A stretch of 64,000 bases of DNA from Nostoc sp. S4 (GTDB lineage: Bacteria > Cyanobacteriota > Cyanobacteriia > Cyanobacteriales > Nostocaceae). Below are positions 45,384 through 54,463 of the stretch, piece by piece. The position numbers and the translations under genes are program-made. Location: positions 186,001-250,000 of the forward strand of contig JAQYWR010000001.1 in assembly GCA_029379225.1 (NCBI GenBank), written 5' to 3'. Numbering within the stretch: the stretch's first letter is position 1; each line of letters opens with the position of its first letter. The notes beneath the pieces were generated by a model. The model saw only the letters and a program-made list of their open reading frames with translations. It did no database searches and was not told where the DNA came from.

Positions 45384-46506
45384 CCTGCTCATTTAGTGCT
45401 GTGAGTAAGTGTTGGTTATCCGACTCTTCACGCACAGCAACCCGGAAAAAGCGATCGCCTAGTTCTTTAAAGCTAAGGCAATCGCGGATTAAAATCTGAT
45501 AATGCTTGAGTAATTCTTGCTGTAACAGGGAAGTAGATTTTTGAGACTCAACTAATAAAAAGTTAACAGCGCTTGCTTGGGGTTGCAATCCTGGGATTTG
45601 TCCTAATCCCTGAAAGAGTTGGTTTCGTGCAGGTGGTAGCCATGCCCAGGTTTGCTGTTGAAACTCCCTATCCTGGAGTGCCGCTATTGCCGCTGCTGCC
45701 GCTAGCGTGTTTACAGGCCAGGGGTCACGCCATAGCTGCCATTTAGCCAGATAGTCAGGGTGAGCGATCGCATATCCCAGTCGCAGCCCTGGGAGACTGT
45801 AAAATTTTGTCAGCGATCGCAATATTACTAAATTTGTATATTCTTGTACCACCCCAATTAAGCTTTGTTCTTCATTGGGTGGCACAAAATCCATAAACGC
45901 TTCATCCACCACTACCAAGGCAAACTGCTCTAGGTAGGGCAAAATCGAGTCCCGCGAAAATAGCTTACCCGTCGGGTTATGCGGATTATTTAACAACAGT
46001 CCTTTGTCCTTTGTCTTTTGTCCCCGAAGTTCCGATCCAAGGAAGCCTTGGCTCAGACTTCTATCTTTGTCAAGAACTAATGACAAAGCACTTATTACTG
46101 ATGACTCTTGACCAATGACTAATGACAAAGGACACTCCAGCACTTTAGCTTTGCACCCTGCCAAGGTTCGGTAGTAGTCGCCAAAGGCTGGAGTTATTAA
46201 AATTGTTGCCGCCAATTGTGCTAACTCTTTACCTATCAAAGTAAGTAATTCTGCTGAACCGTTACCCGGCAGAATCCACTCATACGGCAATTGATGGAAG
46301 TGACTGAGAGCTAGTCTCAGTTCACTATAGTTAGAGTCTGGATAGTGCTTAATATTACCAATTTGGGACACGATCGCAGCGATGGCGCTGTTTGGCGGTC
46401 CCAACGGGCTGATGCTAGCAGAAAAATCCAGAATAGCATCAGGGGGACAGCCAGCCAGTGCTGCTGCCCAGGCTAAATTTCCCCCGTGTGCTGGTTGCCG
46501 CATCAA
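45343..46506 (-). CDS. cobD: Threonine-phosphate decarboxylase-like aminotransferase (cobalamin side chain)
   Basis: PLP enzyme of fold type I, 387 residues, that would decarboxylate L-threonine phosphate to aminopropanol phosphate for the cobalamin nucleotide loop. Typical segments are HGGNLAWAAALAGCPPDAIL and DFSASISPLGPPNSA at the N-terminus, LPGNGSAELL, NNPHNPTGKLF, the VVDEAFMDFVP strand, and RSLTKFYSLPGLRLGYA with the PLP lysine near residue 232. Two parts are unusual: about residues 125-168 are coded by repeat-derived DNA (TCCTTTGTCCTTTGTC and related units), and the last 11 residues by CCCAGTC units. Neither hits the catalytic core. No other cob gene is in the window. Confidence 0.85.
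   Translation of the reverse strand: MMRQPAHGGNLAWAAALAGCPPDAILDFSASISPLGPPNSAIAAIVSQIGNIKHYPDSNYSELRLALSHFHQLPYEWILPGNGSAELLTLIGKELAQLAATILITPAFGDYYRTLAGCKAKVLECPLSLVIGQESSVISALSLVLDKDRSLSQGFLGSELRGQKTKDKGLLLNNPHNPTGKLFSRDSILPYLEQFALVVVDEAFMDFVPPNEEQSLIGVVQEYTNLVILRSLTKFYSLPGLRLGYAIAHPDYLAKWQLWRDPWPVNTLAAAAAIAALQDREFQQQTWAWLPPARNQLFQGLGQIPGLQPQASAVNFLLVESQKSTSLLQQELLKHYQILIRDCLSFKELGDRFFRVAVREESDNQHLLTALNEQELGTRDWGLDTGD
45997..46135. repeat. Repeat-derived insertion inside cobD
   Basis: CCTTTGTCCTTTGTCTTTTG at one end and CAATGACTAATGACAAAGG at the other enclose CCGATCCAAGGAAGCC-type sequence. The units are those of intergenic STRR tracts. Their total length keeps the frame. Confidence 0.75.
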
Positions 46507-46526
46507 AAAAAGGTTTCCTGAAGAAC

Positions 46527-46811
46527 CTACGATTTTGGGGGTGCTACCCTTTCTCTAAATAGCTTCCCTGCTGAGAAGGCAGGCACCTTCGTTGCTGGAA
46601 TTTCCATTTTTTCATTTGTTTTCGGGTTGCGACCTTCACGAGCTTTACGTTCCCGTGATTCAAAAGAGCCAAATCCCACCAGCGTTACTTTATCACCAGA
46701 GGAAACGGCTTCAATAATCGTTTCCAGTGCAGCAGTTAAAACTGCATCGGCCTGTTTCTTGGTAACACTAGCCTTTTCAGCTACGGCGTCAACTAATTCA
46801 CCTTTGTTCAT
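46527..46811 (-). CDS. hup: HU-type DNA-binding protein
   Basis: Nucleoid protein of 94 residues that bends and compacts DNA as a dimer. The sequence is canonical: MNKGELVDAVAEKASVTKKQ, the KVTLVGFGSFESRERKAREG strand pair, the minor-groove arm GRNPKTNEKMEIPATKVPAF, and SAGKLFRERV at the C-terminus. The arm keeps the intercalating Pro. A short Ala-Pro-Pro-Lys-Ser tail follows. In Anabaena the single HU is called HanA. It lies 20 bp upstream of cobD on the same strand and may be co-transcribed with it. Confidence 0.96.
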   Translation of the reverse strand: MNKGELVDAVAEKASVTKKQADAVLTAALETIIEAVSSGDKVTLVGFGSFESRERKAREGRNPKTNEKMEIPATKVPAFSAGKLFRERVAPPKS

Positions 46812-47446
46812 GTCAAACTCCTAAAGTTTACTTGAGATTTTTTACGGATGCTTTTTCATACATCAGTAATTAAACCTCTGTTTCTAGAAATACAAAAATC
46901 ATCCTTTGGGAGTATTTTTACTCAAAACGGCTGTACATCCCATCGGCTCGACTTTTCAATGAATCATTCTAAGGTGTTGTAGCCTGATGTGGATAGATGA
47001 AACCATTAATTTATATAGATTTCAGGATTTTTTGTAGTTTTAGGGTACTTGTTTCCCTAAAAACCCCCAAAAAAGTAGGAAAAAATACCTAGTGAAAACC
47101 CTAGTCATGAGGGGAACAAGCGAGGAAAAAGTGGGGGAGTAGAGGAGATGAGAAGAGAAGATGCTACGGATTTGAGCTAATTTGTGCGTTGGTATAGCCT
47201 CACTTGACCTTATGGTAGACATTTTTAAGTATCTGGAAATGTAGCTGTAAAAATCTGCGGGAGATTACGATTTGTGACGTTACCCCAAGTCAGTCATAAA
47301 AATTTATGGAGTGTCCCTGACTAACAAAAACAGGAGATGAAAAGCTTCAACAAAATTAATCTCCTTCATCCCTGCCAAGTTCTCAGCGTCGGCTTACGGC
47401 GCTCAGACTTTTCTGCTCATCCCCTAGCCCGGATTTTTCACAAAAG
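46812..47446. other. Long gene-free region upstream of hup
   Basis: Carries the hup promoter and leader. A hairpin TTTTAGGG (47038) / CCCTAAAA (47055) lies 230 bases from the start codon; its role is unknown. No gene is supported. Confidence 0.5.
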
Positions 47447-47557
47447 TGTGGGAAGGGTGGGAGGTGTGGGAGGTGTGGGGGGTGTGGGAGGTGTGGGAGG
47501 TGTGGGGGGTGTGGGGGGTGTGGGAGGTGTGGGAGGTGTGGGGGGAAAGATTTCTTC
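47447..47557. repeat. 9-bp minisatellite (GTGTGGGAG/GTGTGGGGG) with dispersed core
   Basis: About ten head-to-tail 9-base units, in which only the eighth base (A or G) varies, followed by the inverted GAAGAAATCTTTCCCCCC core at 47540-47557. Translation would give only Val-Gly-Gly repeats, so it is not a gene. Confidence 0.92.
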
Positions 47558-47852
47558 CCCATCCTCTCTGACTCCCTACACTCCCTGGATTTCTCACAAG
47601 TGAGAAATTTAGGCTAGACCCCTTACTATTCCCTAACAGAAATTTTCTCTTGCATCCAAGCCCAAACAGCACGGTTAGTTAAAAATTTCCCCATTTTTTT
47701 AGCTTTTGGATAAACCGAAATAAATTTCAGAGGCTTTGTGCTTAACCAAACTAAAAATTCTCCGAAATATTCACCTGAAATGCTGTAACTAACTTTATTC
47801 TTGTGTTCAAGGATATCTAAAAGTTATAGAAGATAAGCATATTACCAGCCTC

Positions 47853-49199
47853 ATGTCCATAGATTTACGAGCATTTTTTCTGGCAACTGACCCCAGTCGA
47901 ACCCTGTTCGTCAACAATCCTTCAGATGTGAAATATTACATTGATTTTTCTTCGGTACGAGGTGGAGATATTATTGGTAAGCTGAAGCAAAAAATTACTT
48001 TTTTCAAGCCGAATGAAGCTACCTGCACTTTATTTACTGGGCATATTGGCTGTGGAAAATCGACGGAACTATTAAGGCTACAGGCAGAACTGGAAAAATT
48101 AGGCTTTCATGTGGTCTATTTTGAGTCTAGCGAAGACTTAGAAATGACTGATGTCGATATTGCTGATGTACTGCTGGCGATCGCTCGTCGCGTCAGTCAA
48201 AGTCTGGATAAAATTACACTGGCGGAACCCACGAGATTTAATGATTTACTCGCAGGTGCGTGGAAGGTCTTAAACTCCGAAGTGACCGGGGCAAAAGTCA
48301 AGCTGGGTGGGGTTGATTTTGGTGTCACAAGTGACAAAGAAAAGTTGTCTTTGGCTTTTGGTATTGGTGAAATCACTACCAAGATGAAAAGTGACCCAAC
48401 GTTACGGGCAAAACTCAATCAGTATCTAGCACCGCAGAAAACTAACTTGTTAGAAGCGATTAATCGAGAATTATTGGAACCTGCGATCGCTAAACTTAAA
48501 CAGCAGGGTAAACAAGGTTTGGTGGTAATTGTCGATAACCTTGACCGCATCGATAATCGTGTCAAAGCTTGGGGTCGTCCGCAGCAAGAATATTTATTTG
48601 TCGATCAGGGCGAATTTTTGACAAAACTGAATTGTCATTTAATTTATACCATGCCTTTATCGCTGAAGTTCTCCAACGATTACGGAATGCTTACCCAAAG
48701 ATTCCCGGAAGACCCCAAAGTATTGCCGATGGTGCCAGTACAATGGCCTGATGGCAGCGTTCACGAACAGGGAATGGCACTAATCAAACAAATGGTGTTA
48801 GCAAGAGCCTTTCCTGACTTGCAAGCAGATGAGCGCTTGAATAAGATTACTGAAATTTTTGATAGTACCGCCGCCCTAGACCGCTTATGTAGATTGAGTG
48901 GCGGTCACGTGCGCGACTTGCTCAGACTTCTGAATACTTGGATTATGGACGAAATGGCGCTTCCCCTCACGCGTGATACTTTAGACCAAGTTGTTCGCGC
49001 GCGTCGGAATGAAATGATGATGCCCATTTCCGATGATGAGTGGCAATTGCTACGTCACGTCAAGCAAAACAAAAAAGTCAGCGATGACCAAGGATACCAA
49101 AAGTTAATCCGCAGTCGCTTTGTCTTTGAATATCGCGATAGCGGCGAATCCTGGTTTGATGTCAACCCGATTTTGGCACAAGCAAGGGAGTTGCAATGA
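47853..49199 (+). CDS. AAA-type P-loop ATPase, partner of the downstream STAND protein
   Basis: 448-residue ATPase of the AAA/STAND-like group. Walker A is GHIGCGKST at residues 63-71 and Walker B is LVVIVDNLDRI near 224-234. Between them is an insertion of about 60 residues with LAGAWKVLNSEVTGAKVKLG and the GVDFGVTSDKEK stretch. A sensor-type region (LIYTMPLSLKF) and a helical lid (LSGGHVRDLLRLLNTWI) precede a C-terminal winged-helix-like segment starting at DEWQLLRHVKQNKKV. There is no effector domain. It is 165 bp upstream of the giant STAND gene on the same strand, which suggests a functional pair. I do not recognise a named system. Confidence 0.85.
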   Translation: MSIDLRAFFLATDPSRTLFVNNPSDVKYYIDFSSVRGGDIIGKLKQKITFFKPNEATCTLFTGHIGCGKSTELLRLQAELEKLGFHVVYFESSEDLEMTDVDIADVLLAIARRVSQSLDKITLAEPTRFNDLLAGAWKVLNSEVTGAKVKLGGVDFGVTSDKEKLSLAFGIGEITTKMKSDPTLRAKLNQYLAPQKTNLLEAINRELLEPAIAKLKQQGKQGLVVIVDNLDRIDNRVKAWGRPQQEYLFVDQGEFLTKLNCHLIYTMPLSLKFSNDYGMLTQRFPEDPKVLPMVPVQWPDGSVHEQGMALIKQMVLARAFPDLQADERLNKITEIFDSTAALDRLCRLSGGHVRDLLRLLNTWIMDEMALPLTRDTLDQVVRARRNEMMMPISDDEWQLLRHVKQNKKVSDDQGYQKLIRSRFVFEYRDSGESWFDVNPILAQARELQ

Positions 49200-49294
49200 G
49201 GAATCAGACAATTTTGGATTTTAGATTGACCCAACGGATAAATTCGCTGGCTCTGTGCCATCAACGAATCATTGAACGGAAAAATTGAGATATA

Positions 49295-49340
49295 TTCTCT
49301 GCGTTCCTCTGCGATTACCTCTGCACCCCTTTGCGTTTAA
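49295..49340. repeat. CTCTGCG-type interspersed repeat between the AAA and STAND genes
   Basis: CTCTGCGTTCCTCTGCGATT-ACCTCTGCACCCCTTTGCG is an example of the CGCAGAGG/CGCAAAGG repeat, also visible at 58470-58505 and 61700-61735. Confidence 0.7.
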
Positions 49341-49364
49341 ATTTCAACATAATCCAAAATTGGT

Positions 49365-52300
49365 ATGACAGACTCGCCGCAACCACCACAAGATAACCCT
49401 GGAAATAACGATCGCTCTCTCCAACAATTAGCTTGGGCAATCGAATCCTCTGTGGGACAGTTCAAGCTGATTTTGGCACGGTGTAATTATGCCAAACAGC
49501 GCGATCGCCTGATTCAAAAATTGCGGCAAATCTGTCAAGTTGAAATTAAGCTGTTGGTGGTGCAGCAATCTCACAGAACTCTTTATACAGCCATTCGGGA
49601 GGAATTCGGGGAGAACCTACAAGGCTGTGTAATGGTTGTGGGTTTAGAGACAGTGCCGAATTTAGCTGTGATGTTGACTTCTGCTAATCAGGTGCGGGAA
49701 GAGTTTCGTAATAATTTTGCTTTTCCCTTGGTGTTGTGGATTGATGATGATATCTACAAACAACTGATGTTATTGGCTCCTGATTTAGAGAGTTGGGCGA
49801 CTACGAGGAATTTTGCGATCGCTCGGCATGATTTAATCAACTTACTCCAACAACTTGCCGAGCAATACTTTAACAATACCCTCAACTTAAGTTTAGATGA
49901 TTATGGAGTTTTAGAAACAGAATTAGCAGCAGCCCAGAGAGATTTACCAAGTGAATTACAGGATGAAAATCCAGAACTGAAAGCTAATTTATCATCTTTG
50001 TTAGGTTTGGCAAAACAAGTTAATCATAAAATCGATGTCGCCTTAGAATATTATCAAGTCGCTTTAGGGCTTTTTCGGCAACTTAATTATTCAAAGCAAC
50101 AAATTAAAATTCTTGGTGATATTACTTTTTGCTGTTATCTCAAAGCTTTTAAAAATCAAGATATTAATCATTCAGATTGGAATCAAACTCGAATTTATCT
50201 TCACCAATATATTAATCTTCTTGGAGACAACAAACGATTAATAGCAAATTCTCTCTTGAGAATTGGTGTAATTTTGCGCGATTTACAAGAATGGGAACAT
50301 TTAAAAAATCTCGCTGAACAAGCATTAGAAATACATCGTGCCGATCATCAACTAATAGAATTAGCAAAAGATTACGGTTTTTTAGCTGAGGTGGCTTTAG
50401 CTGAAGAACACTGGTTAGAAGCCAATCAGGTTGCCCAGCAAGCGATAAAGATTGTAGAGGCACACAGCAGCACTCTCCTGATATCAAATGATTTGAGTCT
50501 ATATCGGTTTCTTTTGGCTCGTTCTCAATATCATTTAGGTGACTATCAACAGGGAATTCATAACTTAGAAACTGCAAAAGATATCGGCAACCCGCAGATA
50601 GATTTAAAGCTTTATCTTAACATTCTCAGTCATTTGCAAAAGCTTTACTTTCAGCAAAAAGCATATCTGGCAGCATACAAAATGAAACAGCAACAGCGTT
50701 CCGTGGAACAGCAATTTGGTTTGCGGGCGTTTATTGGTGCTGGCAGATTACAGGCGACAAAACAATTAGGAGCAACAGGACTTGCACCCCTGCGCGTTGA
50801 TAATAAAGATAGTATTGCCCCAGAAATTGCTGCATCTGGTCGTCAATTGGATGTAGAACGTTTAATTGAACGCATTGGTCGCCCAGATAAAAAGTTAATC
50901 GTAATTCATGGACAATCAGGTGTAGGTAAAAGTTCGCTAGTAAATGCAGGATTGGTGCCAGCTTTAAAAAATCAAGCAATAGGTATTCAAGATAATTTAC
51001 CTGTAGCGATGCGCGTTTACACTAACTGGGTGGAAGAGTTGGGGCGGGTTTTGGGGAGGGATGAGGCAGGGGGCAGGGGGCAGGGGGCAGGGGGAGAGTT
51101 GGAACTTCAATTTTTGAGTTCAGAAGCTCAACGTTCATCCTCAGAAGCTCAACGTTCAGCCTTAGAAGGTCAACTTTCATCTTCAGAAGGTCAACTTTCA
51201 TCCTCAGAAGCTCAACTTTCACCCTCAGAAGGTCAACTTTCATCTTCAGAAGCTCAACGTTCACCCTCAGAAGGTCAAAGTTCAGCCTTAGAAGGTCAAC
51301 TTTCACCCTCAGAAGGTCAACGTTCAGCCTCAGAACTCGAAACTTTGCAATATTTAATATCCAGACTTAAAGAAAACGAACAGCGCAACCTCCGCACAGT
51401 GCTAATTTTCGACCAATTTGAAGAATTTTTCTTTATTTACACCGAACCAGCACAAAGAAAACAATTTTTTGAGTTTCTGGGAGAATGTCTGAATGTTCTA
51501 TCGCTGAAAGTTATCTTATCGCTGCGGGTAGATTATATTCATTACTTGCTAGAGTGCAATGATTTGCCCAGCCTGAAGATTATTAGCAATGACATTCTCA
51601 GTAATAATGTGCTTTACAAGTTGGGGAACTTCTCGCCTGATGATACCAAGTCAATTATCCAGCGTTTAACTGAAAATACTAGTTTTCGCTTGGAACCTGC
51701 TTTAGTTGAACAACTTGTGCAAGATTTAGCCGCAGAATTGGGTGAAGTGCGTCCCATTGAGTTACAGGTTGTAGGGGCACAATTGCAAACGGAGAACATT
51801 ACAACTCTGGCAGAATACCAGCAACGCGGCATTAAGGACGAATTGGTTAAGCGTTATTTGGATGAAGTTGTTAATGATTGTGGTGTTGAGAATCAGCAGG
51901 TGGCGGAGTTGTTGTTATATTTGCTCACTGATGAAAAAGGAACTCGTCCACTCAAGACTCGCGCTGAGTTGGAACGGGATTTGCAAGCCTTAGCCGCAGA
52001 TGCAACCACAGACGGCAATAAATTAGATTTGGTTTTAGAGATTTTTGTCAAATCTGGCTTAGTGGTTTTATTACCAGAGAATCCTTTTGACCGTTATCAA
52101 CTAGTGCATGATTACATAGCTTTGTTTATTCGCCAGCAACAGCAGCCGAAGTTAAATGAGTTGATGGCGGAACTGGATAAGGAAAGAAAGCAACACCTGC
52201 TAACAGAAGAAGAGCTAAAACAATCTCAACAGGCTAAGACAATTTTGGCAGAGGCTAACAAAAAGGCAACAGAGCGGATTCGTATTGGCTCAGGAGTACT

Positions 52301-53483
52301 GTTTATATCTTTTGTTTTAGCAGGAATTGCCGGAGTACTGGCAAATCAAGCATCTCGTCTTAAGGATGAAGCGCAGACAGGCACAAGGTTAGAACGACAA
52401 GGAATCACAGCTTGGCAGTACTTTCCAACACAAGAAATAGAACCATTACTGTCAGCAATGCAGGCGGGGCAAGAGTTGCAAAAGCTAGTTAAAGATGGTC
52501 GCCCACTAGAAGAATATCCAGCTGCTAGCCCCGAGTTAGCTTTACAAACAATTCTTGACAACATTCACGAGCAAAATCAACTCAAAGGGCATACCAGCTT
52601 AGTCACCAGCGCCAGTTTTAGCCCGGATGGCAAACGCATTCTCACCGCCAGTTATGACAACACCGCGCGGGTGTGGGACATCTCTGGTAAGCAAATCGCC
52701 GAACTCAAAGGGCATACCAGCTTAGTCAACAGCGCCAGTTTTAGCCCGGATGGCAAACGCATTCTCACCGCCAGTGATGACAAGACCGCGCGGGTGTGGC
52801 GGGCTGACAATCTTGATAAGCTGTTGTCTCGCGGTTGTCAATGGTTGAATGATTATCTTGTCACCAATCCCAAAGACTTGCAAACACTAGAGGTTTGCCA
52901 AAATAAATCTAACTTAATAGCAGCAGCACCGTTTTTAGTTCAAGAAGGTGAAAAGGAAGCCAGAACGGGCAATATTGATAATGCAGTTGCAACCTTTCAC
53001 ACAGCCTTTAAATGGAATCCCAGTTTAAAATTTGACCCCAAGGTAAAAGCACAAGAGTTTGCTAACAAAGGAAAGGCAGAACGTTTGATTAGTGAAGGAG
53101 AGACAATTGTGAAAGAGGGTAAAGTCAAGGAAGCGCTAGCAGATTACGCAGATGCCCAAAAGTTAGATCCCAACGTGGAAATTTCTGCTGATTCTTGGAA
53201 CACGCTTTGTCGTCAAGGTAGTCTGCAAGGATATGCCAAGGATGTGTTATTTGCCTGTGACAAAGCCTTTCTCCTTGCACCTGACGATAGCTATAATCGT
53301 GACAGTCGTGGGCTGGCAAGGGCGCTGACAGGAAACACCCAAGGAGCAATTGAGGACTTTGAATCATACATCACCCAGACTCAGGATAAAGATAGTAAAG
53401 CACAACGGCAGCGTTGGGTGAAAGATTTACGAACAGGGAAGAATCCGTTTACAAATGCAGAGCTTGAGAAGTTACAGAATTAG
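49365..53483 (+). CDS. Multidomain STAND NTPase with TPR, two WD40 units and a membrane helix
   Basis: 1,372 residues. Residues 1-165 form a domain of the kind seen at the N-terminus of cyanobacterial TPR-STAND proteins (FKLILARCNYAKQRDRLIQK ... FPLVLWIDDDIYK), without a Walker A. TPR-like helices follow to about 455. The STAND NTPase has Walker A GQSGVGKSS at 516-524 and Walker B LIFDQFEEFF near 680; a 70-residue heptad repeat is inserted between them. After a coiled coil there is a transmembrane helix near 972-992 (GVLFISFVLAGIAGVLANQA). Two almost identical 41-residue WD40 units lie at 1072-1150. The C-terminus is TPR again. Two units cannot form a complete propeller. A sensing role, possibly in defence, is inferred from architecture only. 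Confidence 0.88.
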   Translation: MTDSPQPPQDNPGNNDRSLQQLAWAIESSVGQFKLILARCNYAKQRDRLIQKLRQICQVEIKLLVVQQSHRTLYTAIREEFGENLQGCVMVVGLETVPNLAVMLTSANQVREEFRNNFAFPLVLWIDDDIYKQLMLLAPDLESWATTRNFAIARHDLINLLQQLAEQYFNNTLNLSLDDYGVLETELAAAQRDLPSELQDENPELKANLSSLLGLAKQVNHKIDVALEYYQVALGLFRQLNYSKQQIKILGDITFCCYLKAFKNQDINHSDWNQTRIYLHQYINLLGDNKRLIANSLLRIGVILRDLQEWEHLKNLAEQALEIHRADHQLIELAKDYGFLAEVALAEEHWLEANQVAQQAIKIVEAHSSTLLISNDLSLYRFLLARSQYHLGDYQQGIHNLETAKDIGNPQIDLKLYLNILSHLQKLYFQQKAYLAAYKMKQQQRSVEQQFGLRAFIGAGRLQATKQLGATGLAPLRVDNKDSIAPEIAASGRQLDVERLIERIGRPDKKLIVIHGQSGVGKSSLVNAGLVPALKNQAIGIQDNLPVAMRVYTNWVEELGRVLGRDEAGGRGQGAGGELELQFLSSEAQRSSSEAQRSALEGQLSSSEGQLSSSEAQLSPSEGQLSSSEAQRSPSEGQSSALEGQLSPSEGQRSASELETLQYLISRLKENEQRNLRTVLIFDQFEEFFFIYTEPAQRKQFFEFLGECLNVLSLKVILSLRVDYIHYLLECNDLPSLKIISNDILSNNVLYKLGNFSPDDTKSIIQRLTENTSFRLEPALVEQLVQDLAAELGEVRPIELQVVGAQLQTENITTLAEYQQRGIKDELVKRYLDEVVNDCGVENQQVAELLLYLLTDEKGTRPLKTRAELERDLQALAADATTDGNKLDLVLEIFVKSGLVVLLPENPFDRYQLVHDYIALFIRQQQQPKLNELMAELDKERKQHLLTEEELKQSQQAKTILAEANKKATERIRIGSGVLFISFVLAGIAGVLANQASRLKDEAQTGTRLERQGITAWQYFPTQEIEPLLSAMQAGQELQKLVKDGRPLEEYPAASPELALQTILDNIHEQNQLKGHTSLVTSASFSPDGKRILTASYDNTARVWDISGKQIAELKGHTSLVNSASFSPDGKRILTASDDKTARVWRADNLDKLLSRGCQWLNDYLVTNPKDLQTLEVCQNKSNLIAAAPFLVQEGEKEARTGNIDNAVATFHTAFKWNPSLKFDPKVKAQEFANKGKAERLISEGETIVKEGKVKEALADYADAQKLDPNVEISADSWNTLCRQGSLQGYAKDVLFACDKAFLLAPDDSYNRDSRGLARALTGNTQGAIEDFESYITQTQDKDSKAQRQRWVKDLRTGKNPFTNAELEKLQN
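51120..51329 (+). repeat. 21-bp in-frame minisatellite, ten copies
   Basis: Ten exact 21-base units (type TCAGAAGGTCAACTTTCATC-T) code heptads of the form SSEGQLS or SSEAQRS, residues 586-655 of the STAND protein. A GGGGGCAGGGGGCAGG tract lies just before, at 51065-51094. Confidence 0.95.
52581..52810 (+). repeat. Direct repeat of a WD40-coding unit (123-bp period)
   Basis: The segment starting CTCAAAGGGCATACCAGC at 52581 recurs at 52704. About 90 bases are the same except for scattered substitutions, so duplication at DNA level is recent. The period equals exactly 41 codons. Confidence 0.9.
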
Positions 53484-53552
53484 TTTTAATCTCACTTCCA
53501 TATTTTAGGAAAGCGATGAGTATTACCAGCCTCAATTATATGCAGTGTAATA

Positions 53553-53957
53553 CTATACTTGGCTAAACTTATCAGAGTAAAGTTCATCAGACACTTCTTT
53601 AAGTTCTGGTTCAACCACTGTCAAATGTTGCTCTAAAATTGCCAAATTACGAATATTGGATTTATAAAAAGCATCAAATAAATCGCCCACAAAAGGCACA
53701 GTGCCAACGACTGCTTCCAAAGCCACGTTGAAAATCATTTTAGTTAAATCTTGGCGTGAGATGCCGAAGCGGGCAGCTAAAATTATGATGTAAGCTGAAA
53801 ACGCTGTACTAATTAAATCACCAGCACCGGGAACTAAACCGATAATTGGGTCTATTCCAATGCGAATACGCGTCAAAGGAATATGTATTGATGTATCCAT
53901 CAAACGGCTGAGTTTGCGGATGCGGTTGAGAGTAGCAAGGCGTTTGGCAGCGTCCAT
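53553..53957 (-). CDS. DUF4112 family membrane protein
   Basis: About 134 residues. The family core is visible: RIRKLSRLMDTSIHIPLTRI, then RIGIDPIIGLVPGAGDLIST, with a membrane-spanning AFSAYIIILAARFG, and the second conserved EAVVGTVPFVGDLFDAFYKS. The two GxVPxxGD motifs are the signature. The ATG at 53957 is preferred over a GTG at 53975. The function is unknown. It converges with the STAND gene and is separated from it by about 70 bp. Confidence 0.85.
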   Translation of the reverse strand: MDAAKRLATLNRIRKLSRLMDTSIHIPLTRIRIGIDPIIGLVPGAGDLISTAFSAYIIILAARFGISRQDLTKMIFNVALEAVVGTVPFVGDLFDAFYKSNIRNLAILEQHLTVVEPELKEVSDELYSDKFSQV

Positions 53958-54463
53958 AATTTCTAATATTTGCACTACTCTTAGATTGCACTATTTTTAG
54001 TTCTTTGTCTTGTACCGTTAGAAATAACAAGTATGAATAAAAATTCTGAATCCTGCCTAAAAAATAGACATCATTATAGTTAATCACTTTCTGGTGAATT
54101 GTTAGCAACGTAATTTTATAAGTCCGTAAACATCAGTGCGCTAATTATGGTAAGAATATTGAACTGCTGAACCTTACGGGTCTGGTAAATTAGCTAAGTC
54201 GAAGAAGAAAAATACCAAAGTTCTTACTCATCGCAAATTGATTTAACGTTACAACTGCCACCAGAGAGGGTAGTTTGGCAAGACTACTTAAACAATACAA
54301 TAATCAATTTCACCCCTTGACTAAGCCTCTGGTACAATAGCAAAAGCCTTATTAACTAAGTCAATCTGTTTACAGATATTATTAAGCTGTCCCTGCTTGC
54401 TTAATTTGAGAACTCAATTTTCCGGAAAAATTCCAACTATTAGTTATTACATCTGCCACGACT
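53958..54463. other. Divergent intergenic region upstream of ccaA
   Basis: About 500 bases. I see no repeats or remnant of a gene. It must carry the promoters of DUF4112 and ccaA. Confidence 0.45.

Noticed and set aside
47337..47603. Open frame with a Val-Gly-Gly repeat
   Set aside because: It is a translation of the 9-bp minisatellite; there is no support outside the repeat.
51022..51306. Minus-strand frame with Leu/Lys/Met heptads opposite the satellite
   Set aside because: It is the antisense reading of the 21-bp repeat in the STAND gene.
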